DNA of 64,000 nucleotides from contig CM082581.2 of the NCBI GenBank assembly GCA_040954595.2, forward strand, positions 9,362,001 to 9,426,000. The letters are read 5' to 3'. This stretch comes from Balanoglossus misakiensis (Eukaryota; Hemichordata). Made by a program: the position numbers and the translations under genes. Shown here piece after piece: positions 26,001-37,100 of this stretch. Positions within the stretch are counted from its first letter, which is position 1, and the number at the start of each line of letters is the position of its first letter. The notes below the pieces were generated by a model that did not search any database, had not been told where the DNA came from, and was given only the letters and a program-made list of their open reading frames with translations.

Positions 26001-26931
26001 TTGTTTCAGTAAAACCAGCTTGTCGCACAGAGTGTCAGAATGGGGGTTCTTGTGGTGAAGACCACAAATGTCATTGTCCACCTGGCCATAAAGGGGCAGC
26101 ATGTCAAAATGGTGAGAAACACAGCAAATTGTATAATTTTCTTCTGTCCATTCATTTTATTTTGATAATTTTCTCTTACCTACCAGTTCTGGGAATACTT
26201 TATAATCTTCACGCCCCCAAAGCACTTGTATTTAATTTAACCAAAGTCTGTGTTGTGTGCACTAATTTTATGCATTGAACTTGTTTTTTTGTTTGTCCTC
26301 ACAGCTATATGTGATCCCAAGTGTGGTCAGTATGGTACATGTATAAGGCCAGGAGCGTGTGAGTGTCAGCCAGGATATGGGGGCAATTCATGTCAGTTTA
26401 AAGGTAAAGTTATATTGCAGTACTTGTAGATCTGTAGGAACTGCCAGTCTTAACACCAGTAAATATATTACACTGTGCAGAAATTGAAATTGCATTCTCA
26501 GCAACAGTTCATTTCCGTATATTCACCGCAATTTTCTGTTTCTCCAGTTCGACAATTTTGCCTCAATGGCGGAGAGTTCCTACAAGGAAAGTGTGTGTGT
26601 CCTGTAAGTTTTAAAGGAAAACACTGCCAACACAGTAAGTAGTAGTGCAGTTTTCAACAATAACATTGCTGGCTATGTTTCCATATTCGTTGTGTTGATA
26701 AGATACATATGGGAAGTCTAACAAGAAGCTGCTGTTGATATATGGAATACGAATACTGAATATGTAGCCACAGTAGACTATTCACATATGAAATTATACA
26801 ACCAGGAAAGCCTGACAACTACACATATACTGAACGCTCTTGTCATTTATTTTTTTACAGAAATAACAAAGCAACTGTTACCATGGTTACTGAATGATGC
26901 CAGCCTGGAGAGGAATGATGCCACAAGGTAG
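20090..26931 (+). CDS. Secreted protein: two 12-Cys domains, Ig domain, three EGF-like modules
   Basis: Eleven exons: 20090-20186, 20968-21218, 23285-23453, 24406-24579, 24923-25036, 25201-25444, 25591-25802, 26010-26111, 26305-26403, 26548-26634 and 26861-26931. They sum to 540 codons (539 aa) with phases that agree throughout. Residues 1-27 are a signal peptide (hydrophobic SLLLVICVYNVLV). Residues 33-173 and about 275-415 are two copies of a domain with 12 matching cysteines and shared motifs WHGHIR, LCA-x-GW-x-VCS, AYNA, MAGVGK and GVxxGVxCC. I do not recognise this domain. Between them, 174-268 is an Ig I-set domain (ECHATGKPKPEIKWYKDGK, DDGVYKCVAANIAG). Residues about 425-516 hold three EGF-like modules, the third with only four cysteines. 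A short tail follows and no transmembrane segment is seen. Module borders coincide with phase-1 introns, the usual sign of exon shuffling. Inferred to be an extracellular adhesion or signalling protein; the name is unknown. Confidence 0.82.
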
Positions 26932-27019
26932 CTGACAGCAGTCAGACTTTTAGGCTTGTAAATATGTACAAAAACGCAGGAAACACACATACAGACACAC
27001 ACACACAGATACAAAGACA

Positions 27020-27021
<2 letters not shown>

Positions 27022-27091
<70 letters not shown>
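27022..27091. repeat. (CA)n microsatellite
   Basis: About 35 uninterrupted CA units in the 3' UTR of the Ig/EGF gene, preceded by an imperfect CA-rich stretch from about 26985. The open frames across it (poly Thr-His or Val-Cys) are repeat artefacts. Confidence 0.95.
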
Positions 27092-27093
<2 letters not shown>

Positions 27094-28111
27094 ATTTATG
27101 GACATTACCGCTTGTGTCGCGATTTCTGACCAAAGTTTTGAGAGATTATACAGCATCACACCAGTACTATGAATTATAAGAAAAAGTTTATATCAAGAAC
27201 AGTATTATTATCCGTAAAGATTATATAATTTTTCATATATATTTTCATTGGAAGAAAGTACATCTCGGTATGTTTGGGAGTATGTTAGAACAGCATATAT
27301 TTCGTATGCTATAGAGGTATGTTTGTTGGAGACCTACTGTTGTAGATTGTTAGTTAGACTTAATCCTACCATGCAAATCTAGTGAAGAGATGTGTAGTAA
27401 TCAAGTCATATATGAATCAACTCAGGGTCAAAAGATGTGAATTTAAACAGTTAGGTTAGGAATCATGATTGAAAATTCTGTGAATCGTAGTTACCTAGTT
27501 CGCCAGAAATTCCATTCCTTGACAAAGCCATTAGTTAGTTTGACACAATCAGTGCAACCATAGACATGAGGTTCCGAAACCCTGCAAAAGAATTGCATTT
27601 TTGCTAAGGTTACTTCTCAACCCCATCATCACTGGTTGTTCTCCTAGTTGGGCCAGTGTACATGCTGACCTATGCCCAGAACATTGCCTATTGGAGGGGG
27701 GGGGGGGGGGTAGCAGAGTGAAAGGTTACCAGTGGAAAGTCACATCATCTGTAAACTTTAGCATGTTGTTGTACTAACCAAGAGTCTATACTCTCCCATC
27801 ACCCATTTTATTTTGACCACTTGTTAGATTTTTGTTTTCATCATTTTCCACAAAACTGTGCCAAAAGTTTTATGTTAAAATACTGTACTTAATCTTTATT
27901 CTCATTTATTTTTCCTGTATATAGATATACCTTTGTCTAGTCTTGCATTATTTTTGTTCTGTAGCCAAGTATCACAGCTACAGACAGTTACTTAAAGATG
28001 CTCTGTGTCTTAAAGATTCTTCAGCTTGTTTCCTCTGTTTATTATGATTTTTTTCTGATTATTTATTAAAAACCATGTATCAAGATATAAATATTTTAAT
28101 TTTATGTAAAT

Positions 28112-28117
28112 AATAAA
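28112..28117 (+). other. Poly(A) signal of the Ig/EGF gene
   Basis: AATAAA in an AT-rich stretch about 1.2 kb after the stop codon. The implied 3' UTR contains the CA microsatellite and a poly-G run near 27697. Confidence 0.5.
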
Positions 28118-28465
28118 TTTACAGCATTACTTTTATTTTGCACTGTTTTATTTATGTTCAGTCATATGTTCATTCACATTATGCACTTCGTGACAGCTTC
28201 ACTATGTCAGACTGTTCTGTGCATTCCAGCTGAGTGTGTGGAACGGTCAGACTTAGAGCTCTCTACATAATGTCCAACTTACAGTTGACTCTCGGTAGAT
28301 TATTCTCATCTAGAATGATAATATTGATCAATTTTATTTCCCTTACACCTTCTAAAACGTACGTGTGGTGAAATATCGATTTGTAATGAATTGATAAAAA
28401 CAAAAGTATTCCCAAATCTTTGTCCTGAGGGCTCTCAACTGTTATATTGTTGCTGTGTTGGGACA

Positions 28466-28531
28466 GTCTCGGTTACCCAGACCCCCCTGCTTCTTCCGGA
28501 AGAAGCAGAGGGCTCTGGGTAACCAAGACTA
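28466..28531. mobile_element. Palindromic fold-back element (MITE-like) with 10-bp flanking duplication
   Basis: The 66 bases form a near-perfect hairpin. AGTCTCGGTTACCCAG on the left pairs with CTGGGTAACCAAGACT on the right (15 of 16), and the centre CTTCTTCCGGAAGAAG is a perfect palindrome. The element is flanked on both sides by the identical TGTTGGGACA (28456-28465 and 28532-28541), as expected of a target-site duplication. It is too small to encode anything. A miRNA-like or regulatory hairpin is the alternative, but the flanking direct repeat favours insertion. Confidence 0.55.
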
Positions 28532-28549
28532 TGTTGGGACATAGTAGAG

Positions 28550-31500
28550 AAGGGATGGCCTTGATCACGGTCACTCCAACACACCGTGCATTGATGATAT
28601 CCTGTCGATTTTACATTTTGACATCAAAACCTTGTATCCAGGTAGCTTCTCCATTGATCATCGCCACCTTTCCCGTTTAAAGATTATCAATCAAATTCCA
28701 GTCATGGCAATTAATCTTTGTCTTGTCCTGTATCTTACAAAATGTACCATTCATGCGAAATGTGTCGACAAGTGGCCTGCACGTCCTTGTAAAATCCCTA
28801 TCTATATCTTCACTCTTTAACTGTCACCTGTCAAACCCACCCGTCAACGGTAACATCTTTTGTCTGGTCCTATCACAGCAGATAATCTCGGCGTTTGTCT
28901 GTTTGTTCCTGCGGGACCCAGTCCATCGTGTTATCTGGTCGAGAGATAGGACGCCGGCGACCGACGGATTAAAAGCCCTCGATCTGCCTTGTTACCTCGT
29001 CGCCGTAACAATTAATGACCGATAGCTGTAGAATCAGAGTTGACGTGGGGGTTGGGGGAGTCTTTAGCCAACACACCCTTGTGACAGACAAAAGCGCACA
29101 TGCGGAGATAATCAATCTCTGTCACATCCTTCCTCTCTTCTCCTTGAAATAGGAACGTCGACACATGGATGACAGGCACTACAAATATTCTGCAAATATT
29201 TAGTGGCGTACAACTTACGAGCACTAAAAATTTACTCCTTCCATGTACAAGGTGCGGGCTTAGTTTTAACAACTGGTCATCAACATGTGTATGTGAGCAG
29301 AATAACATAAAAGAAATAAAAATAACCAAAATAATGTCAAAAGTTAGCGTGAGTGAGTGAGTGAGTGAGTGAGTGAGTGAGTGAGTGAGTGAGTGAGTAA
29401 AATGAAGACCACATTCCATCAATTCCGCCTCTCACTTTTGAACTCTTTCCCCTTTACTTTCTTCTGCCTTAGTAAATTTGGACTATGGGACCGGTGAAAC
29501 GCCCATAATTGGCGAATTCGAGCGTCATCCTTTTCAGCCTTTCCTGGAATATGCAGGGGCCTATGGTAAGTGAGTTTGAATTATTATATGTGTATATAAG
29601 TGCATTGTCAGTATATTTATGACCTTAAGCTATGTTGCGCGACATAACTCGGCAACTAAAACACTTCGTAAAGGTTTGCGACGCAAACTGCACGATTCAC
29701 CGGCTGTTGGCGCTGTGACCAAACAATATTCTCCAACAGACCGCTACAAGCATGCGCCCACGGAATCTTCGTCGTCAAGCTCTCCCAATCGTGACGTGAA
29801 CGCCAAACTTATAAAATCATGCCGCTTACAAGCTCTGGAATAACAAATAACCGCCACCCAATTTTCTTCATTTCTGTCTATATTGCAAAGCAATAATTAC
29901 ATACCCGAATAAACCATCCCCCTAAATTACATGTAAGTTCCTCGATAAACGGAAAGTGCAATACCCCAAACCGCACAGTTGACATTAATAAGTTTTAGAC
30001 TTGGGAGCGTGACTGCCTTAGGATAAGATCGATTCCGTGTCAAGTCCGGGTCAGTCCAGCCGATAAAGACATAAATGTCTCTGTACGTTCGCGCTAATTA
30101 GTACACATCAACTGTCTTTTGTGTCAAAAGTGCTTTGATGTGGTTCTATAGAACTCGAGGAATTCCGTTTTTTAATGGTTCACTGTGTTTCACACACACG
30201 TTTTCGCCGTGGTGGGTGTATTGATCGCAATATAAATATTACTCGAAAGACACGGGTTGCGCGCTTGCTGCTGGTTCCAAGGTCTTGCAATCGATCAGAC
30301 TCTCTTTCAGTTAACTTTTCAAAACCCATCTCCCTCCCCCTCCCCATCCTTTCCCTCCCCACAAACTCTCCCGTGTAATACTACTGCGTACCATACGACA
30401 CTGTTTCTCGGAGCGCATGCATGTTGAGTTCTTGAGCGACTTTTATCATGACTGTATCTCATAGAACCACGGGCGAGTAGGTGTGAAGTGAGTCATCTCT
30501 ATGCCAGATAGTTACCGCGATACTCTTACAAAACACGATCTTTTATCAACAGCTGATTAAATTTCGGGTGCGTTATATTTGATTTCCCCAGACATTCTCT
30601 CACATCCGTTTATTTCAGTCAGAATGAATTGATGAATACGGAGAGAGACGCTGAACGCAGTCGCAGGCAGTGTCATACTATATTCATATTCCGACTTTTC
30701 TATCTGCACAATTTTCATTTTAAAAATCTGAAATTCACTATCTACTTGCACAACATAGTAAGTCTTGCTATGTGGTAGGTGCGGTAGGAGTAAAACGATC
30801 ACACACCACAAGTTTCGACTGATAAAAAGTTATTTCACGCCAGAAAAAATACCCCAAATCACATAGGTTTCAGTCAAATCTAAACATTCCGTGGGTCACT
30901 TTGAGACGCACAACTTCTACAACATTGCGATGTCCATGTCGTGTCCACCCGGCGATAGCAAATAACTTATAACAAGCGCTTGCAAAGCTGTTACAGAGCA
31001 TTTTGGAAACAAACAGGGGATTCGATGTAGCTGTGTGTACTCAATTACAGAAAACAATCGACCGCTCCTTTGTTCAGCTCAGAATGTTTACCATTAATCT
31101 CATTTAATGTGGGGCGGTGGAGTTGATTTAATCAGGGTCTTATCACACCCGACACTCCATGTGATGGTTCCCCCCTCATTGCGCAAGAATATGTAATCCG
31201 ATGACATAATCGATGTGAATTTCGTTTGCATAAACGTTTGATTGTGACTCGTTTATTCGCGCAAAGTAAGAATTTATTGGACTGATTCATGACAATTTAA
31301 ATGACACAGAGAGATATGTTAGGTCTGATCACGGCAACGGTTTGACGTGATTTCAGAGGAAATGGGGCTTTAACAACGAGCGAGACACCTGTTGCTTTCA
31401 AGTTACTGAAACCATTCTTTAAGTCTGTATTTGTACATAATCATAATTGTAGAATATTTGTAATATTTGTAATAGCATGCCAGCAAATTTAGACTTCATC

Positions 31501-34000
31501 GTGAGGTTAAAGTTGAAGACAGAGAAAAGCCCATCATTTCAGTAGTGACCTTGCCTCACTTGCCAGTCACCGTCTCAACGTCACGTGACCCATGACGTTT
31601 AAAAATGTTGGCGTTTTCGCAAAAGGCCAAGGTTCCGCAAACTGAATGGTGGTCGCGGTGCAATCCGTCTGTCGCTGTCTTTTTGCAGCATGCACGAGGA
31701 AAACTGCCAACCGCGTGAACACGGGTCTGGGCGTACATTTCATTCGGTGTTTCCTTCCGCAACGGCCGCGAAGCGCCTGTGTCCTTCTCCATGTGTGCGC
31801 GCGAACACTAATCGCCATCTGCCCTCCCACCCACTCTACGACTGTGTTTATTTGTTTGTACAATAATTAAGCTATCGGGCATTTATCTGGACGGCTCTAG
31901 ATAACGGCCGCGATCCCAGCTGTCAATCATCGGGAACTAAAACCGTACAGGTCAGGAGAATTTGCCTGGGTTGTGCATACATTTGCCGTATTGCTTAGCT
32001 CAAAATAACGAAGTCAGAAAAAGTTTCAGACTATCTCGAAAATTTCAAATGTTCATGACGCAAACTTGAGTAGCGCCTGAATGAAACCGTATCGATTTCT
32101 AAACTTGTAAAATATTTACTATTTGCCCATGAAACGCGAATCGACATTCTTAGGATAAAAACGCAATGCATGTTTCTTGAACGAAAACGTAATAATATTC
32201 AAAACATAAGCATAACACACCGCAAAGTAGATAAAGTTGAAGATCTCCGCTATTCGGTATGTGCTGCTATTTAACTTATCGCAATTTCATCATTTTAATG
32301 CGCTGAATTAAATACAAACACAAAATGTAACTTTTTTCTTTCAAAACTTACAAAAACACCTGTTTTCTGCTGTTAATTAGCACAAAGAGTATTCATTTTT
32401 TGGAGTAAGAACAACACCAATAGGTTCAACAATGAATGACTAATAAGATTACGGATAAAGTAAATTGCTTACACTAAGAGGGATTTGCGACGAGGCCCGA
32501 GCATGTGTCCATTGCGTCACTTTCAATGGGTCGCGGAAACCTTCAAAGGAAAGTGAAATGCATTATCGCCCAGCTACTGAAAGGAACATGGCGTCCCCGA
32601 GTAAACTTGCTGATCGCTGGGGAGATATCGCGCGCGCAGGTCTGTAAAGTTGATCTGTGGGCGCGTCAGCCTCAAGACAGTCAGGGACGTCTTGGCAGAA
32701 CTGGTCTGCTAAAAAGTGAGCATACACAGGAACACGAGGAACCATTGTCAACACCCTGGTTTTGTTCAAATCTCGGTCAAACGCCAGTACTCGAATGGTG
32801 TCACTGAACTAAAAAAAATCAAGATCATATGACGAAATCAAAGTCTTCGTCGTCACAATATAATACAATTTAAATATCCCACTTTTGAAATGTAGATTCA
32901 GAGATACATGTAGGCCTATCCCCCGATGACAGCAACGGAGGTTTGAAGATTAACAAATCAAAGTATATGAATTGAATTGTAAATTGATTTAAATGAACAA
33001 TTCACCTCTTCATTGCTGGACTTATGAAAGTAAAAGTTTGTGAGATAATCGAAGTGAAAATGTTCAAATGTCATCATGGACAGGACCATAGCCTTAGAAA
33101 CCGCTGAGACCGCTCACAATAATTCCTTCCGTTTTGTTCCCGAAACTAATTTCTGCATGCTTTTAGCATCACCGTGTTATTAACTTATGTGCAAGTTATT
33201 TATATATCGCACAAGTAAAAGATCAATTTACTTGATGAATTAAAACAAGCGCGCCTCTGATGATTGAAAGAATTATTCAACTGGGGACATTTGAAAATAT
33301 ATTGTATTATGAGTGTTGAGTTAATCACCTTTGTCACAGCAAAGCCGGATCACTAACTTACTGCCCTTTTTTGCTGACACTCGACCATTGTAAACTGTGA
33401 TCTATACATGACTGTAAATGAGAATATAACGATTTAAACTGAAGTGGAGACAATTCCACGCCGCCCTGCGTCGACTTGGTCAATGCGTAAAATAGAGGGG
33501 CGGCCCCGCCTTCTGAAAAGGGGTGTGGCGTCGTATAACTGATAGGTGAACCTGCGCGTTGAATAGCAAACCAAACATCCCTCCGCAGTTAAAATACTTG
33601 TTATTGCAATGGACATCGTGTAAACGTACTGGGACGCCCTTTGTTACCTAACTAGCATTTCACATTTTTTTCCACGACGTTCAAAAAAGTTGTCATATGT
33701 CGTGCCGGGAACTGAGCGCTCTTCTGAAACATATGCTTATGCGCTGTTTTTGATGATAACATGGCGGTCTGTGTCAACCTCGGTACCAGAAATCATCTAT
33801 GAGTAGATTTGACCGTCGTGTCCGGCTAATACCACACCGTCGAATTGATTAATTGAGAAGGCGGCGACTGCTGAGTCAAGTCTGACCGGGAGTAGTGTTC
33901 AATTTTACCGGGTAAACGGGGAACGCTGGCCCGGTGTATGTAACCAGCCCACACCGGGACGAATTATCAACCAGACACCTGTTGATGACACGCATGTGCA
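28550..34000. other. Intergenic region before the AHR-like gene
   Basis: About 5.5 kb without a supportable gene. Short open frames exist but none has splice support or recognisable motifs. It contains a GAGT microsatellite at 29349-29398. The GC and CpG content rises in patches (around 31.6-31.9 kb and 33.4-34.2 kb). The latter would fit the promoter of the AHR-like gene. Confidence 0.45.
29349..29398. repeat. (GTGA)n microsatellite
   Basis: Twelve or so perfect GTGA units. On the opposite strand they read as a Ser-Leu-Thr-His repeat frame, which is an artefact. Confidence 0.95.
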
Positions 34001-34109
34001 CTTGAAGACCGAGCGGCTGGTATTCTACAAGACTGGAAAATCGGACGATTTCTTACTCCGCGTCTGATTATTATAGCGAAAACACGTGAAAAAAATCCCA
34101 AAAACCGCA

Positions 34110-37100
34110 ATGTACCAACAACACAGAAGGCAGAACGCCGCAGGACCGTACACTACCGCCAGGCCCTCGCGTAGTGGGGCAACCAAAAGCGAGGAACGAC
34201 CGTCCAAAGTTGACCCAAGGTATTTACCGTTCATGTTGTTCGCTGTTTTCCCTTTGCTGCTTAGACAGACTCGGCAAACATTTAATGTGCAATTCTGGAA
34301 TCTTACACGACAGTTCTAAACGCTTCAAATTTAAGGGAAGGAGAAATAATGGCAGTTTGAACCACCCAGTCAAAGCCTGGTTGTATCTCACTCGGCATGG
34401 CCATTCGTAAGTCAGATTGAGGCGCATCATTCATTCAGACAAAATTGCTGACTGTTTTTTTTCTATTTCTTTCAGTTTCAAATCAAAACGCTACAGGGAT
34501 AAACTGAGAGAGCAGATCAAGGCCCTGGAAGCACTTCTGCCCGTCGACAGAACCTCGCTGCATCGGAAACTGGACAGTCAAACCGTCTTCCGGTTGGTGA
34601 TCTCGTACTTCAGGACCAAGATCTTCTTCCAAGGTAAGGCCATGCCGCCATCTTTGAAAATATAATCACACGGCGCCGTCGTTTAATTTGTTCCGTTCTG
34701 AACAAAAGTAACGGTAGCTTGTTAGCACACTCGGGAACTGACCGGAAATTGTTAAGTATACATGCAATTATGGCACACGTCTCTGGGTGTGAATGTGGCA
34801 AGAAATTGTCCGCACACAACCACTGGAGACGCGTTTGAACGATATGCCGCTCCTAAACCCATGATGATAGGTATCACCAGTGAAATATAGGGCACTAATT
34901 CTGGGATCTATGTTGCTCGGAATTTCGGTAGTTTCGTTAAAAAATATGGACATACTGCGTTTTTCATTACTTTTGAATGGTGTTTCATAGTCGACGGGCG
35001 AGTGCAACCACTGCCCTGAATCAGAAATCTGAAATACACCACAACCCCATTCCGAACAGGATAGCAGTGCCATAATTTGACTTCTACTGTATAAACCACA
35101 GTTTTCACCAAGATTAATCTATACAACCCACACATCCAAACCAGTGCATTTTTTTGTCTCTGGTGTGGTTCTGATGAGACGCTCAAAGAGACAAGATAAC
35201 TGTCAGACAACGAAGGAAAAAAGCCACAATTGTATGAAGTGTGTTGTTGACATGTGTATTTCATCGAGCGACAGATACGAGGCAAGGGAGCGGATCAAAC
35301 CGCAAACTGATTTATTGATAGAGCGGACCATTGATACACTTTATGGACTCACAGTGACTAGTCATTTAGTTACAATCCAGACATTATTTTTTTTCAAGTC
35401 TGTGAACAGGTAAAACAGTGGGTAGGAGAGAACGGGGAAGATTGGATCACTCCCCTTAATTACCCGATTTAAATTATCAACTAATAACAAGATGCGATTT
35501 TTAACAACTGTGCAGTAACGACATGAATCTCTTCTTTAAATCAAGTGTGCACATTCGATCCTAAGATTTTCAACTGCTAGCCATTTAAAAAAGCGTTAGC
35601 TGTGTTTCTCTCAACCCCCACCCTTCGTGATCATTATTGTTTACTCCGAGAATTTCTCAAATCATGAGTCGAATACAGACCTAATTTAAACAGGATGGTG
35701 TGAGACAGTGGTAAACACTCGCCTCGCTCACCGTGTGTTCTGTTGGCTCCCACTCACAGTCTCCTGCGTTGTTGAAGTGAAGAGAAGTGATGGGAAGGGG
35801 AAATTGCCTTGCGGCATGATATTATTTAGTCAAGCAAGCTTTTATTGAAAGCCGTCAATTAAATTTCCTTTACACCGATTTCATAAATCTCAACTTTGGA
35901 TCGAAAAAACGTTAAAAGTCGGATGTTGTCTCAGAACGCAATAGCAGTAGATTTAATCTAGACGGTGTTTAAACTCTCCAAACAAAAGACGCGAGCGCTG
36001 ATCGCTTAATTCTCGATATTAGTGACAAAACATCGAGCGCAGAACAAGTTTGCTTTAGAAAGCGCTTTCAGCCGCAAAATTAGTATTTTTCAGTGATGAT
36101 AATTCGTCGTCAAAATGGTTTGCCGGTTCGGGAGGATATGCCCGAAGTCAATTGATTCAGCAGGCTCGGTTTTTTTCTTTCTGGGCCGGCCACGAACCGG
36201 GGCCTCAGTCCCGGAATTGCGTGAGAGTTTATTCTTTAAGCCTGAGCCGTTACTTCGATCGGTGTCAAGAGCTTCGTTGCTCGGGGCGGGGGAGCTCCGT
36301 TTGTGTTTAGCGCTGAACCGCGTAATTATGACAGGGCGGCGTCGCATGCACGCACCAGTCACTCTTACTAGTTTGGTAATATTGCGCTCGCTTTCTGACT
36401 GGCGGGTTGAGTTGTGACGTCACTGAATCACGACAAGAAATCGGAAAATCACTAGAACTTTGGATTCAGGAAAACCCCCGTCCATCCTATACCTGCTCGT
36501 AATTTATGAAGTATAGACGGCCAAGAGAAATACACCCAGAACGAGCTCTTGAGTCTTACTGCATTTACATGTGCAAATTTAAAGTCTCGAAATATCTGAC
36601 ATCTGCCAACGAGAGCATTTTGATGTCAAACTTTCATTCAAACCAGATAACGAGACACGGGTTTATTGATGGTTTTACTCGAAATTTCTTCTGGCATTTG
36701 CCGTCGATGGGGTGGAGAGGAACCCCTTGACTCCGATCTGTCAGGGTTCGCGTTGGAATATTTCCAGTTGCCCTGGTTAGACTCGGAGCGCGGTTGTAAA
36801 AACCACAAGCGAATGGGCGTTATATATCCAAGCATTTACCCTTGTGTGTAAATGTGTAGCTGCGGTAAGACGAGAGAGCCGCGACAATAGGATTGGAAGC
36901 GGGGGTTCCGTTATGAGGACGGATGCACATTCTGAGCAGAATGTTATATGCACGTGGCGATCACAAGCACAGTTTTTCGTGGCTTCCGTTTTAATTTTGA
37001 AATGACTAGCTGGCAATTAATATCGACGGAAGTTGATCTCCGAGAAAATATTCCTTTAAAACATTAATTTGTCCAAAACGTTTAAAAAATTATCAAACAT

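Noticed and set aside
26942-27179. Open frames of Val-Cys and Thr-His repeats
   Set aside because: They are created by the CA microsatellite in the 3' UTR of the Ig/EGF gene.
29012-29422. 136-aa minus-strand frame with a Ser-Leu-Thr-His repeat
   Set aside because: The repeat is the GTGA microsatellite; the rest has no splice or homology support.
31556-31863. Overlapping open frames of 74-98 aa on both strands
   Set aside because: They arise in a CpG-rich patch where stop codons are rare; none has supporting features.
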